64,000 bases of DNA from Streptomyces sp. NBC_00490 (GCF_036013645.1 NZ_CP107869.1:2914001-2978000); one strand, 5' to 3'. Counted from the stretch's first letter, positions 50,814-59,887 are shown. Notes: a model not told the origin generated them from the sequence alone. A program made the numbers and translations.

Positions 50814-51701
50814 TCAGCTCTTGATGGCGCCGGTGAGCACGCCCTTGGTGAAGTACTTCTGCAGGAAGGGGTAGACCAGCAGGATCGGCACGGTGGCGAT
50901 CACCAGGACCGCCATCTGCACGGTCTGCGGAGCGGTGACCGTGCCCTCGCCGGTGGTCGCGTCGGTGAGTCCGGAGCCGGCCACCACATAGGTGCGCAGC
51001 ACCTGCTGGAGCGGCCAGTGATCGCTCTCCAGATACAGCGAGGCGTAGAACCAGGAGTTCCAGTAGGCCACCGCGTAGAACAGTCCCACGACCGCCAGCG
51101 CGGCCTTGGACAGCGGCAGTACGACGGAGAACAGCACCCGCCAGTCCCCCGCCCCGTCGAGCCGTGCGGCCTCGTACAGCTCCTCGGGGATGCCCTGGAA
51201 GAAGCCGCGCAGGACGACGAGGTTGAAGACGTTCACGAGGACCGGCAGAACGAGCGAGGCGTAACTGTCCAGCAGGCCGAGCTCCTTGACCAGCAGGAAG
51301 CTCGGGATCATGCCGGGCGGGAACAGGAACGTGAACAGGACCAGCAACAGAACGGGCCTGCCGCCGAAGACGCCGGGGCGGGAAAGGGCATAGGCGAGGG
51401 TGACCGTGCAGGCGAGGCTGAGCAGGGTGCCGATGACGGTGACGCCTGCGCTGACGCCGAGGGCGTGGGTGACGATGCCGCCGTCGAGGATGTCGCGGTA
51501 GGCGTCCAGCGAGGGTTCGGTCGGCCAGAGCACCCAGCCGCCGTTGGCCACGACCTCGTCGGTGGAGGCGAGTGAGGTCGAGACGATGACGAGGAACGGG
51601 ACGCAGACCAGGAGGACGACCGCCACGAGGGCGAGGCCCTTGGCTGCCTGGGTCAGCGGCTTCGGCTTCTCCATCCAGCCGGGCCGTGCGGGGCTGCTCA
51701 C
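50814..51701 (-). CDS. carbohydrate ABC transporter permease (YtcP/AraQ-type)
   Basis: 295 aa. GTG at 51701 overlaps the upstream permease stop (GTGA). Six transmembrane helices are evident, and the EAA loop reads EELYEAARLDGAGDWRVLFSVVLPLSKAAL, the site that contacts the ATPase. LVLRGFFQGIPEELYEAARLDGA places it in the LplC/YtcP type. No ATPase gene is present in this cluster; a shared MsiK-like ATPase encoded elsewhere is the likely partner. Confidence 0.9.
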   Translation of the reverse strand: MSSPARPGWMEKPKPLTQAAKGLALVAVVLLVCVPFLVIVSTSLASTDEVVANGGWVLWPTEPSLDAYRDILDGGIVTHALGVSAGVTVIGTLLSLACTVTLAYALSRPGVFGGRPVLLLVLFTFLFPPGMIPSFLLVKELGLLDSYASLVLPVLVNVFNLVVLRGFFQGIPEELYEAARLDGAGDWRVLFSVVLPLSKAALAVVGLFYAVAYWNSWFYASLYLESDHWPLQQVLRTYVVAGSGLTDATTGEGTVTAPQTVQMAVLVIATVPILLVYPFLQKYFTKGVLTGAIKS

Positions 51702-52678
51702 TTGTAGACCCCCTGTTCGCCGAGGCGGTGGGCGACCTTGTTGGCGGCGTAGACGAGGAGGGCGCCGATGACGCCCTTGAACAGGCCCGCGGCGGCGGCG
51801 AATCCGTAGTCGCCGCCGACGATGCCCTGGTAGTAGACGAAGGTGTCGATGATCTCGGCGGCCTCCGGGCCGACCGCGTCGCGCTGGAGCAGCATCTGCT
51901 CGAAGCCGACGGAGAGGATCTCGCCGAGCCGCATGATCAGCAGCAGCACGATCACCGGGCGGATGGCGGGCAGCGTGACGTGCCAGAAGCGCCGCCAGGG
52001 TCCGGCGCCGTCGATCGCGGCGGCCTCGTACTGCTGTTCGTCGACCTGGGCGAGGGCGGCGAGGAAGATGATCGTGCCCCAGCCGGCGTCCTTCCAGACC
52101 ACCTGGGCGACGACGAGCGGCTTGAAGGCGTCGGGGTTGCCGATGATGTCGACGGTGTGCAGGCCCATGCCGTCCAGGCCTGAGTTGAGCAGCCCGGTGT
52201 CGCCGAGGAGCTGCTGGAAGAGGGCGACGACGATCACCCACGAGATGAAGTGCGGGAGATACGCCACCGACTGCACGAACCGGCGGACGCTGCTCCAGGT
52301 GAGGCTGTGCAGGAGCAGGGCCAGGGCGAGCGGCACCGGGAAGAAGAAGACCAGCTGGAGGACGGAGATCCAGAGGGTGTTGAGGACGGAGTCCCAGAAG
52401 GCCGCGTCCTCGAACATCCGCTGGAAGTTGCCGACTCCGACCCAGGGGCTGCCCCAGATGCCGTCGAAGGGGACGTACTCCTTGAAGGCGATGACGTTGC
52501 CGACGAGGGCGCCGTAGTGGAAGAGCAGGAAGTAGGCGAGGCCGGGCAGCATGAGCAGGACCAGGGATCGTGAGCCCCTGTTCTGAAAACCTTTTCGCCG
52601 TCGGGGCGCACCGCCGGATCGACGGCGCGCCTCCTTCACCTCCTCGGTACCTGCACGTTCCCGTAGTACAGCGGCCAC
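51698..52678 (-). CDS. sugar ABC transporter permease (LplB/UgpA-type)
   Basis: 326 aa, GTG start at 52678 with GAGGGGG upstream. A charged N-terminus (about 35 aa) leads into six helices; the EAA loop is EQQYEAAAIDGAGPWRRFWHVTLPAIRPVIVL. Its VIAFKEYVPFDGIWGSPWVGVGNF and YYQGIVGGDYGFAAAAGLFKGVIG segments are typical of LplB-like permeases that co-occur with DUF2264. First gene of the operon, about 40 bp downstream of a LacI-type operator. Confidence 0.9.
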   Translation of the reverse strand: MAAVLRERAGTEEVKEARRRSGGAPRRRKGFQNRGSRSLVLLMLPGLAYFLLFHYGALVGNVIAFKEYVPFDGIWGSPWVGVGNFQRMFEDAAFWDSVLNTLWISVLQLVFFFPVPLALALLLHSLTWSSVRRFVQSVAYLPHFISWVIVVALFQQLLGDTGLLNSGLDGMGLHTVDIIGNPDAFKPLVVAQVVWKDAGWGTIIFLAALAQVDEQQYEAAAIDGAGPWRRFWHVTLPAIRPVIVLLLIMRLGEILSVGFEQMLLQRDAVGPEAAEIIDTFVYYQGIVGGDYGFAAAAGLFKGVIGALLVYAANKVAHRLGEQGVYK

Positions 52679-52716
52679 GGGTCCCCCTCACGTCTCGAAG
52701 TCGGAGCGAGAGGAAG

Positions 52717-52730
52717 TTAAAACGTTTTCA
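52717..52730. promoter_or_regulatory. LacI-type operator upstream of the permease operon
   Basis: AAAACGTTTT at 52719-52728 is a perfect palindrome with the central CG of LacI-family operators, flanked by T at 52717 and A at 52730, which also match. It stands out in this G+C-rich region and lies about 40 bp before the permease start. The regulator encoded at 48046-49107 is the obvious candidate. Confidence 0.78.
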
Positions 52731-52736
52731 TTGGTC

Positions 52737-52770
52737 GGTCAACAGCCCTGACAGAGAAAGGCTGTTGACC
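52737..52770 (-). terminator. hairpin after the LAETG-anchored protein gene
   Basis: GGTCAACAGCC (52737-52747) pairs perfectly with GGCTGTTGACC (52760-52770) around a 12-nt loop, 16 bp beyond the surface-protein stop on the minus strand. Confidence 0.7.
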
Positions 52771-52785
52771 TTCGGGACCCCGGGA

Positions 52786-53682
52786 TCAGTTCCTGGCGCG
52801 GCGGGCGAGGACGAACGCTCCTGCGCCGGCGACGAGCAGGGCGAGGGCTCCGCCCACGATGTACGGGGTGGTCGAGCTGCCGCCGGTCTCGGCCAACCCC
52901 GCTTCGGCGGGGGCGCCTTGGGGCTTCACGTCCTTCGCGGGAGTGGTCGCGGGGGCGGGTGCGGCCGGGGCCTCGCAGGTGGCTTTCGCCAGCGTCAGGG
53001 TTCCCTCTACCTCGGCCACGTTGAGCTTCAACGGGTTGATGGAGACGGTGAGTTCGAGGGCGGTCGCGGCTGCCGTGTCCGTGGTGGTCTCGGCTTTGGA
53101 GAGGTCGAGACGGACCTCGCCGACGCCGGGCACCTCGACGTCGGTCGGGCCGCCGGCGGTGAGCGTGACCTTCTTGCCGAGGACGGTGACCGAGCCCAGC
53201 AGGTTGGAGGTGGCGGTCGGGGCCTTGCCGGCCTCGCACGTCGCCTTGGAGGTGACCGTGCCGAGCTCGATGAGCGAGAGCAGGGGCAGGCCGGGGACAT
53301 GGAGCTTGGCGTGGGCGAGGGTGGTGGAGGCCTCGGCCCTGGTGTCGGTCACGTCCGCCTTCGCCGACGCCACCTGCGCGTCGAGCACACTGAAGGCCTT
53401 TCCGCCGTCGACGCCGTCCAACCGGGCGCTCAACGCGGTCTTCTCGGCGCTCTGCGGCGCCCGCACTTCGTTGAGGGAGACCGCGAGCGGGACGTTCACG
53501 GTCTTGTTGAGCAGGGACACGTCGAGCCCGGTGCGCAGGACGACGGCGCTCGCGCGCCCTTCGTCACCGGTCGCGTGCGCGGAGCCGGCGCCGGCCAGGA
53601 CCGCGGGACCTGCGGCCAGGGCCGTGGCCGTCGCGACGGTCGCGAGACGGCGTGCGGGCATGCGGAAATTCTTGCCGTTCAA
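52786..53682 (-). CDS. SCO1860-type LAETG-anchored cell-wall protein
   Basis: 298 aa. A signal peptide (RLATVATATALAAGPAVLAGAGSAHA) is followed by a beta-rich region (ASAVVLRTGLDVSLLNKTVNVPLAVSLNEV, then KATCEAGKAPTATSNLLGSVTVLGKKVTLTAGGPT) and an Ala/Pro linker. The C-terminus is a sortase signal: LAETG at residues 263-267, the hydrophobic helix YIVGGALALLVAGAGAFVLA, and RRARN. It is thus likely covalently linked to peptidoglycan by a sortase. TTG start with GAGGGG upstream is preferred over the internal ATG at 53661. Function of the mature domain unknown. Confidence 0.85.
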   Translation of the reverse strand: MNGKNFRMPARRLATVATATALAAGPAVLAGAGSAHATGDEGRASAVVLRTGLDVSLLNKTVNVPLAVSLNEVRAPQSAEKTALSARLDGVDGGKAFSVLDAQVASAKADVTDTRAEASTTLAHAKLHVPGLPLLSLIELGTVTSKATCEAGKAPTATSNLLGSVTVLGKKVTLTAGGPTDVEVPGVGEVRLDLSKAETTTDTAAATALELTVSINPLKLNVAEVEGTLTLAKATCEAPAAPAPATTPAKDVKPQGAPAEAGLAETGGSSTTPYIVGGALALLVAGAGAFVLARRARN

Positions 53683-53916
53683 GGTGGGGACCCCTCAGAG
53701 GAGACTTGCTCGGGACCCGGCAAGAATTACGCACTCAGAGTGAACAGTCAGCACTCCGGCGGGACTTCACCCCAACGTGGTGTTTCCGTGAACCTTTTCG
53801 AATCGTGCGGCACGGGTGTTCCTCGAAGTCACCCCTGGGTCCCCATGTGTGCGAACGCTCCCGTTGACGCGCCGGTTCGAGAGCCGGGGTGCACAACGAC
53901 GTGGGGCGATTTTCGG

Positions 53917-55014
53917 TCACGCTCCGTCAACGACGCGCCCGTTCAGCACGACCCGTCGCGGCGCCGCCAGTACACGTACATCGGCCCGTGGGTCCTCGTC
54001 GTACACCACGAGGTCGGCCGTGGCGCCCTCCTCCAGGCCGGGGCGTCCCAGCCACTCGCGGGCCGCCCAGGTCGTCGCCGCGAGGGCCTCGGTCGGGGGG
54101 ATGCCCGCCTTGGTCAGTTCCGCGACCTCGGCCGCGACGAGGCCGTGCGGCAGGGTGCCGCCGGCGTCGGTGCCGACGTAGACCGGGATACCGGCGTCGT
54201 AGGCGCCCCGGACCGTGTCGTAGCGGCGTTCGTGGAGGCGGCGGATGTGGGCCGACCAGCGGGGGAACTTGGACTCGCCGCCCTCGGCCAGTTTCGGGAA
54301 CGTGGCGATGTTGACCAGGGTCGGCACGATCGCCACACCGCGGTCGGCGAAGAGGGGGATCAGGTCGTCGGTGAGGCCCGTGGCGTGTTCGATGCAGTCG
54401 ATGCCGGACTCCACGAGGTCGCGGAGGGACGAGGTCGCGAAGCAGTGGGCCGTGACCCTCGCGCCCAGGCGGTGGGCCTCGGCGATCGCCGCCCGCGCCG
54501 CGTCGCGCGGCCAGCTGGGGGCCAGGTCGCCGAGGTCGCGGTCGATCCAGTCACCGACCAGCTTGACCCAGCCGTCGCCCCGGCGGGCTTCCTGGGCGAC
54601 GTACGCGACCAGGTCCTCCGGTTCGATCTCGTGGGCGTAGCCGCGGAGGTAGCGGCGGGTGCGGGCGATGTGGCGGCCGGCGCGGATGATCTTCGGGAGG
54701 TCCTCGCGGGTGTCGGTCCAGCGGGTGTCCGAAGGCGAACCGGCGTCGCGGATCAGCAGGGTGCCGGCCTCCCGGTCGGTGAGGGCCTGCTGCTCGGCGA
54801 CGTCCTGCGGAACGGGACCGTGGGGGCCGAGGCCCACGTGGCAGTGCGCGTCGACCAGACCGGGCAGGGTCCAGCCCACGACGGTACGGACGTCCTGGAC
54901 GCCGACGGGACGGTCGTAGGAGATCCGGCCGTCGACGACCCACAGTTCGTCGCGGACGTCGTCGGGTCCGACCAGGACCCTGCCCTTCACGTGCAGCACC
55001 GGGTGATCGCTCAT
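53917..55014 (-). CDS. amidohydrolase-superfamily enzyme (imidazolonepropionase-like)
   Basis: 365 aa from ATG 55014. Metal-binding elements in order: DAHCHVGLG (HxH), a carboxylatable Lys candidate in VKLVGDWIDRD, TAHCFATS, EHATGLTDD and GTDAGGTLPHG (catalytic Asp). The C-terminal WAAREWLGRPGLEEGATADLVVYDEDPRAD is standard for the family. Such enzymes hydrolyse cyclic amides, imides or related bonds; substrate not evident. It ends the amino-acid transporter group: the ATPase gene lies 14 bp away on the same strand. Confidence 0.88.
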   Translation of the reverse strand: MSDHPVLHVKGRVLVGPDDVRDELWVVDGRISYDRPVGVQDVRTVVGWTLPGLVDAHCHVGLGPHGPVPQDVAEQQALTDREAGTLLIRDAGSPSDTRWTDTREDLPKIIRAGRHIARTRRYLRGYAHEIEPEDLVAYVAQEARRGDGWVKLVGDWIDRDLGDLAPSWPRDAARAAIAEAHRLGARVTAHCFATSSLRDLVESGIDCIEHATGLTDDLIPLFADRGVAIVPTLVNIATFPKLAEGGESKFPRWSAHIRRLHERRYDTVRGAYDAGIPVYVGTDAGGTLPHGLVAAEVAELTKAGIPPTEALAATTWAAREWLGRPGLEEGATADLVVYDEDPRADVRVLAAPRRVVLNGRVVDGA

Positions 55015-55028
55015 GCCCAGGAGCTTAA

Positions 55029-55820
55029 TCAGCCACCGTCGCCGACCTGGTCGGACGTCTCCTCCTCGACTTCGGCCATCGCCGGGTCCAGCAGCCGCGA
55101 CAGGAAGTGGCGCGTGCGTTCGTGGGCCGGATTGGTGATGACCTGGGCCGGGGTGCCGTCCTCCACGATCACTCCGCCGTCCATGAAGACCACCCGGTCG
55201 GCGACCTCCTTCGCGAACGTCATCTCGTGGGTGACGACCATCATCGTCATGCCCTCCCGCGCCAGCATCCGCATCACCGCGAGCACGTCCCCCACCAGCT
55301 CCGGGTCCAATGCCGAGGTCGGCTCGTCGAAGAGCATCACCTCGGGGCCCATCGACAGCGAGCGGGCGATCGCGACCCGCTGCTGCTGGCCGCCGGAGAG
55401 GGAGGCCGGGTAGGCGTTCGCCTTCTCGGACAGGCCCACCCGCTCCAGGTTCTCGGCGGCCACCTTCGCCGCCTGCGCCTTGTCCCGCTTGAGCACCCTG
55501 CGCTGGGGCAGCGTGAGGTTCTCGGTCACGGTGAGGTGCGGGAAGAGGTTGAACTGCTGGAAGACCATGCCGATACGGCGGCGTACGGCGTCGATGTCGA
55601 CATCGGGGTCGGTGAGTTCGGTACCGCCGACGAAGACCCGGCCCTCGGTGGGTTCCTCCAGGAGGTTCACGCACCGCAGCAGCGTGGACTTGCCGGAGCC
55701 GGAGGGGCCGATGACACAGACGACGTCACCCTGGCCGATCTCCAGGTCGATGCCCTTGAGGACCTCGTTGTCGCCGAACGACTTGTGCAGTTGGCGGACT
55801 TCGATTTCCGGTCGGCTCAT
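55029..55820 (-). CDS. polar amino-acid ABC transporter ATPase (GlnQ-like)
   Basis: 263 aa. Walker [11 protein letters not shown]-loop [19 protein letters not shown], signature [15 protein letters not shown], Walker [16 protein letters not shown] and the H-loop VVTHEMTF are complete. FQQFNLFPH is characteristic of the GlnQ/HisP amino-acid subfamily. The ATG overlaps the permease stop (ATGA). Energises uptake by the permease and binding protein encoded immediately upstream. Confidence 0.95.
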   Translation of the reverse strand: MSRPEIEVRQLHKSFGDNEVLKGIDLEIGQGDVVCVIGPSGSGKSTLLRCVNLLEEPTEGRVFVGGTELTDPDVDIDAVRRRIGMVFQQFNLFPHLTVTENLTLPQRRVLKRDKAQAAKVAAENLERVGLSEKANAYPASLSGGQQQRVAIARSLSMGPEVMLFDEPTSALDPELVGDVLAVMRMLAREGMTMMVVTHEMTFAKEVADRVVFMDGGVIVEDGTPAQVITNPAHERTRHFLSRLLDPAMAEVEEETSDQVGDGG

Positions 55821-56650
55821 TTCACGGCCTCCTGGGCCTTCGCCTCCATACGGCGCACGACGAAGCCGAGCGGGATCGTCACCAGCAGGTAGCACAGACC
55901 GGCGACGAGGATCGGCGTGGAGTTGGCGGTCGTACTGGCCAGGTCGCGGCCGTACTTGGACAGTTCGCGCTCCTCCAGGGTGACGCCGAGGAAGAGGACC
56001 AGCGAGGAGTCCTTGAAGAGCAGGACGAGTTCGTTGGTCAGCGGCGGGAGGATGATCCGGAACGCCTGCGGGATGATGATCGAGACCATGGCCCGCGCGG
56101 GCGAGAAGCCCAGCGAACGGGCCGCCTCCAGCTGCCCCTTGGGCACCGCCTGGATGCCCGCGCGGATCGTCTCGGCCATGTACGCGGCCGCCACCAGACC
56201 GAGCGCGAGCGCGACCTTGCCGTAGGTGCCGCCGGGGATCTCGGTCCCCGGGAAGGCCAGCGGTACGGCCACACCGATGAAGATGAAGATCAGCAGCGCG
56301 GGCAGGCCGCGGAAGATCTCGATGTACACACCGGCGAACCAGCGGTACGGGCCCACCGACGACAGCCGCATCAGCGCGATGACCATGCCGAGGACGAGTC
56401 CGAACACAAAGCCGGACAGCGTGTAGAGCACGGTGTTCTTCAGCGCGAGCGTGATGACGTCGGGGAACATCTGCTCGGCGATGTCCCACTGCGCGAACTG
56501 GTTCTTGAGCCGGTCCCAGTCGGCCGACGCCGCGAAGGCGACGACGGCCGCGACGAACACGACGTACTGGGCGCCGCGCGACAGGCGGCGCTTCTGACTC
56601 CGGGTCAGGCCCTTCTTGCGAGGCTGGAGTTGTGCGTCGGAGCTCGTCAT
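55817..56650 (-). CDS. polar amino-acid ABC transporter permease
   Basis: 277 aa. A basic cytosolic N-terminus ([19 protein letters not shown]) precedes about five or six helices. The His/Glu permease signature includes [36 protein letters not shown] and the EAA loop [36 protein letters not shown] single permease gene implies a homodimer in the membrane. ATGA overlaps with both neighbours. Confidence 0.93.
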   Translation of the reverse strand: MTSSDAQLQPRKKGLTRSQKRRLSRGAQYVVFVAAVVAFAASADWDRLKNQFAQWDIAEQMFPDVITLALKNTVLYTLSGFVFGLVLGMVIALMRLSSVGPYRWFAGVYIEIFRGLPALLIFIFIGVAVPLAFPGTEIPGGTYGKVALALGLVAAAYMAETIRAGIQAVPKGQLEAARSLGFSPARAMVSIIIPQAFRIILPPLTNELVLLFKDSSLVLFLGVTLEERELSKYGRDLASTTANSTPILVAGLCYLLVTIPLGFVVRRMEAKAQEAVK

Positions 56651-57504
56651 GAGGCGGACGGGGACGCGGAGGCCGCGGACTCGTCGTAGGGGCCGATCCA
56701 CTTCTCGTACAGCGTCTTGTACGTGCCGTCGGACTTGGCCTCGGCGAGGGCCTTGTTGATGGCGGCGAGGAGCTTGGTGTTGCCCTTCTTGACCGTGAAG
56801 CCGTACTGCTCCCCGGTGTTGATCTGCTCGGCGACCTGGAAGGCGTCGGCGTTGGCCTTGGTCTTCAGCCAGCCCTGGACGACCGGGTAGTCGATGACGA
56901 CGGCCTTGACCTGGCCGGAGCGCAGACCGTTGAGGACGGCGTCGGAGGACTCGAAGGAGACCGGGTCGAAGCCCTGGCTCTTGGCGTAGTCCTCGCCGGT
57001 GGTCTGCGCCTGGGCGCCGATCGCGACCTTCTTGGACTTGGCGTCGGCGAGGGACGTGATGCCGCTGCCCTTGTCGACGAGGAGGGCCTGGGTGGCGTCG
57101 AAGTACGGGTCCGAGAAGTCGACGTTCTTCTTGCGCTCGTCGGTGATGGTCATGCCGGCGGCCGCGAGGTCGCACTCGCCGGAGTTGAGGAACGCACCGG
57201 TCTTGAAGTTCTCGAACGGTGTGTCGAGGATCTCCTGCTTCACGCCGAGGTCCTTGGCGGCGAGGTCGATCAGCGCCACGTCGAAGCCCTGCACCTTGCC
57301 GTCGATCTCGGACTGGAAGGGCGGGTACGGAAGGTGGGTGCAGGTGGTGAGCTGCCCCGCCTTGACGAGCTCGACACCGCCGGCGGCGGTCTTGGTGCCG
57401 CTGCCGCCGTCGTCGTCCGAGGAGCAGCCGGCCACGAGCACGAGCCCGGCCGTCGCGGTGATGGCGGCCAGGACGCGGGTCCGACGCCCGAGGATCGTCT
57501 TCAC
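56647..57504 (-). CDS. amino-acid ABC transporter substrate-binding lipoprotein
   Basis: 285 aa. Signal peptide with lipobox ([18 protein letters not shown]) predicts a Cys-anchored extracellular lipoprotein. The SBP_bac_3 fold is evident: [68 protein letters not shown], and the ending [12 protein letters not shown]. It should bind a polar amino acid such as glutamine, glutamate or a cystine-like ligand; not resolved. GTG start with AGGAGG upstream, first gene of the SBP-permease-ATPase operon. Confidence 0.92.
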   Translation of the reverse strand: MKTILGRRTRVLAAITATAGLVLVAGCSSDDDGGSGTKTAAGGVELVKAGQLTTCTHLPYPPFQSEIDGKVQGFDVALIDLAAKDLGVKQEILDTPFENFKTGAFLNSGECDLAAAGMTITDERKKNVDFSDPYFDATQALLVDKGSGITSLADAKSKKVAIGAQAQTTGEDYAKSQGFDPVSFESSDAVLNGLRSGQVKAVVIDYPVVQGWLKTKANADAFQVAEQINTGEQYGFTVKKGNTKLLAAINKALAEAKSDGTYKTLYEKWIGPYDESAASASPSAS

Positions 57505-57552
57505 GGGGAAGCCTCCTGTGAGGGAACTGTCTGTTCCGGATATCGGGTTCCG

Positions 57553-57581
57553 ATTATAAGGAGAAGTTTGAGACCCTCAAA
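57553..57581 (-). promoter_or_regulatory. promoter of the amino-acid ABC operon with overlapping inverted repeat
   Basis: On the minus strand TTGAGG (57575-57580) and TATAAT (57553-57558) are separated by 16 bp, a good sigma70/HrdB-type promoter about 50 bp before the start codon. The -35 lies inside a perfect inverted repeat TTTGAG-N3-CTCAAA (57567-57581), a plausible repressor site. Confidence 0.7.
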
Positions 57582-57693
57582 TCAAACCGATGGTTATACA
57601 GCCGTCTGACCTAAGAAGTCGGTGGCGGGCCGGGGTGCCCAGGGTGCCGGTTACCCTCGATTCGTTGATCCCGTGAGTGAAGAGAGCACCACT

Positions 57694-58794
57694 GTGACGC
57701 ACCCCTTCCTGGACCTGCCCCCGCTCAGCGCGGCGCACTTCGCGACGATCGAGGACCGCGTGGCGCGGCTGCTGAACACCTCGCAGGATGTCGTGATCAT
57801 GCAGGGGGAGGCGTTGCTGCCGCTGGAGGGGGCGATCCGGGCGACCGCGGGGCCCGGCACCGTGGCGCTGAACGTGATCACCGGGCCGTACGGGCAGACC
57901 TTCGGCGACTGGCTGCGGGACTGCGGGGCCACCGTGATCGATCTGGCGGTGCCGTTCCACACGGCGGTGACCGCGGAGCAGATCCGGCAGGCCTTCGCCG
58001 AGCATCCGTCGATCGACTTCGTCTCACTGGTGCACGCGGAGGCGGCGACGGGCAACACCAACCCGGTCGCGGAGATCGGGGAGGTGGTGCGGTCGCACGG
58101 AGCACTGTTCTACCTGGACGCCGTCGCCTCGATCGGGGCGGAACCCGTGCTGCCGGACGCGTGGGGTGTCGACCTGTGTGTGATCGGGGCGCAGAAGGCG
58201 ATGGGCGGGCCGGCGGGTGTCTCGGCGGTTTCGGTGAGCTCGCGGGCGTGGGCTCGGATGGCGGCGAATCCGCAGGCGCCTCGGCGGTCGTACCTCTCCC
58301 TGCTGGACTGGAAGGAGCGGTGGGTCGACGGCGGGCGCAAGGCGCTGCTGCACGCGCCGGCGCAGCTGGAGATGCTGGCGCTGGAGGCCTGCGTCGAGCG
58401 GATCGAGGCGGTCGGGCTCGATGCGGTGATGGCTCGCCACGCGTCCGCGGCCGCGGCGGTGCGGGCGGGGGTCGTGGCGCTGGGGGGCGGGCTCGAGCCG
58501 TATGTGTACGAGGCGCGGGACGCGGCGCCGGTGGCCACGACGCTGCGGGCGCCGGCGGGGGTGGTGGCGTCGGAGCTGGTGGCTCGGGCGCTGGGGTCGG
58601 ATCCGGCGCTGCCGGTGGCTGCGGGTGGGGGTGCGTTGGCCAAGGAGATGATCCGGGTCAACCACTACGGGGCGGACGCGACGCCGGGGGCTGTGCGGGC
58701 GAGTCTCGCGGCGCTGGGGGCCGCGTTGGGTGAGCGGGGGCTGGATGTGGATGTGGAGGGGGCGCTGCGGGCTGTGGAGGACAGCTGGCGGTAG
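57694..58794 (+). CDS. PLP-dependent aminotransferase (alanine-glyoxylate/serine-pyruvate type)
   Basis: 366 aa from GTG 57694 with GAAGAGAG upstream; GTG 57673 would add 7 residues. Class V aminotransferase pattern: FATIEDRVARLLNTSQDVVIMQGEALLPLEGAIRA, VSLVHAEAATGNTNPVAEIG, and the PLP lysine in VIGAQKAMGGPAGVSAVSVS. Serine-glyoxylate, serine-pyruvate or alanine-glyoxylate aminotransferase activity is the likely range. It diverges from the amino-acid ABC operon (190 bp shared upstream region), so the two may be co-regulated. Confidence 0.87.
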   Translation: MTHPFLDLPPLSAAHFATIEDRVARLLNTSQDVVIMQGEALLPLEGAIRATAGPGTVALNVITGPYGQTFGDWLRDCGATVIDLAVPFHTAVTAEQIRQAFAEHPSIDFVSLVHAEAATGNTNPVAEIGEVVRSHGALFYLDAVASIGAEPVLPDAWGVDLCVIGAQKAMGGPAGVSAVSVSSRAWARMAANPQAPRRSYLSLLDWKERWVDGGRKALLHAPAQLEMLALEACVERIEAVGLDAVMARHASAAAAVRAGVVALGGGLEPYVYEARDAAPVATTLRAPAGVVASELVARALGSDPALPVAAGGGALAKEMIRVNHYGADATPGAVRASLAALGAALGERGLDVDVEGALRAVEDSWR

Positions 58795-58820
58795 GTGCGT
58801 GGTTCGGGCGGGGGCCGGTT

Positions 58821-58960
58821 TTCTCGCCCCCGCCGCCCCTACCCGTCCCATCCTCCAGGGGCGCCGCCCCTTCGACCCCGATCCCTGGGGGCTCCGCCCC
58901 CAGACCCCCGTCGGCCCTTTGAGGGGCCTCGTCCTCAAACGCCGGACGGGCTGGAAGGCA
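58821..58960. repeat. dispersed intergenic repeat (second copy of the cobB insert)
   Basis: Ordered blocks TCGCCCCCGCCGCCCCT, CCCGTCCC, then CTGGGGGCTCCGCCCCCAG with AGACCCCCG, and GGGGCCTCGTCCTCAAACGC with CGGACGGGCTG followed by AAGGCA. CTGGGGGCTCCGCCCCCAG can form a hairpin. It lies 26 bp after the aminotransferase stop. Common in streptomycete intergenic regions from memory. Confidence 0.8.
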
Positions 58961-59054
58961 AGCTCTCGGTCTCGGGTGCCGGGCGGGTCCGATGGTGCGG
59001 GCGGGGCTGAAATGTACGTTTCGGCGTGGTGTGGTGCCGTGCCATGCTCGCCGC

Positions 59055-59582
59055 ATGAGCACCGACACTCCCCACATCCTCCCCGACGGGCGCCCCATCC
59101 CCCTCGTCACCGGCGGTGAACTCCCCACGCTGGAGAGCTGGTTGGACTTTCATCGGGCCACGTTGGAGCTGAAGTGTGCGGGGCTGGACGACGAGCAGGT
59201 GCGGCGGGCGTCGGCCGAGCCGTCCGGGCTGACGTTGCTCGGGCTGGTGCAGCATCTTGCGGAGGTCGAGCGGAACTGGTTCCAGCGGGTGGTCGCGGGG
59301 CTCGATGTGCCGCCCGTGTTCGGTGAGGCGACCGGGTACCGACTCGATCCCGCCCGCACGCTCGAGGACGCGCTCGGTGTCTGGCGGCGGGAGATCGCGC
59401 GGGGCCGCGAGATCGTCGCCGGGCGGTCGCTGGACGACACCGGGCGGGTCATGGAGGGGCCCGTTCCCGGGATGGAGGTGAGTCTGCGGTGGGTGTTTAT
59501 CCACATGATTGAGGAGTACGCCCGGCACAACGGACATGCCGACATCTTGCGGGAACGAATCGACGGGGTAACCGGAACCTAA
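59055..59582 (+). CDS. DinB/DUF664-family protein
   Basis: 175 aa, four-helix bundle. [18 protein letters not shown] and [24 protein letters not shown] supply the His triad typical of DinB/DUF664 proteins, which bind a divalent metal and include mycothiol- or bacillithiol-dependent transferases. [24 protein letters not shown] segments match streptomycete DUF664 members. ATG at 59055; weak ribosome-binding site. Substrate unknown. Confidence 0.82.
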   Translation: MSTDTPHILPDGRPIPLVTGGELPTLESWLDFHRATLELKCAGLDDEQVRRASAEPSGLTLLGLVQHLAEVERNWFQRVVAGLDVPPVFGEATGYRLDPARTLEDALGVWRREIARGREIVAGRSLDDTGRVMEGPVPGMEVSLRWVFIHMIEEYARHNGHADILRERIDGVTGT

Positions 59583-59887
59583 TTCAGGGATAATTCTGGA
59601 ATTCATTCCAGAGCAGCTTCCCGTATTCTTCTGCCCGCTTTCTCTCGTCCTAAACGCAAAGATTTTGCGAACGCCAACCGGATGAATTCGGGCAGATCTC
59701 ATGGGGGTTACATGGTTGTGACGCGTTACACATCGCGGGTGATTTGCCCCCTTTGATGTGGTCAAAACCGGCCATACCTCGCACCTTTCACGCGTCCGCC
59801 CGCGCCCGCGTGATAACACATGCACCGCCGACCCGTAACCCCATCCGGCGATGCAATTTTGAATTTCCCTGGGTAAATTCAATTCGC
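59583..59887. promoter_or_regulatory. AT-rich control region upstream of ectA
   Basis: 305 bp without a gene and clearly richer in A+T than its surroundings. It contains a perfect inverted repeat TCTGGAAT-N2-ATTCCAGA (59595-59612), a pair of GTTACA repeats 18 bp apart (59707 and 59725), and runs such as AATTTTGAATTTCCC just before ectA. The ect promoter probably lies here; I cannot fix -35/-10 boxes with confidence. Confidence 0.5.

Noticed and set aside
53865..53890. T-arm-like GGTTCGA sequence suggesting a tRNA
   Set aside because: No acceptor stem, anticodon arm or D-arm can be drawn around it; it is a short local inverted repeat.
59719..59730. BldD-type operator in the ect upstream region
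   Set aside because: TGACGCGTTA has the half-site letters but the wrong spacing for a BldD box.
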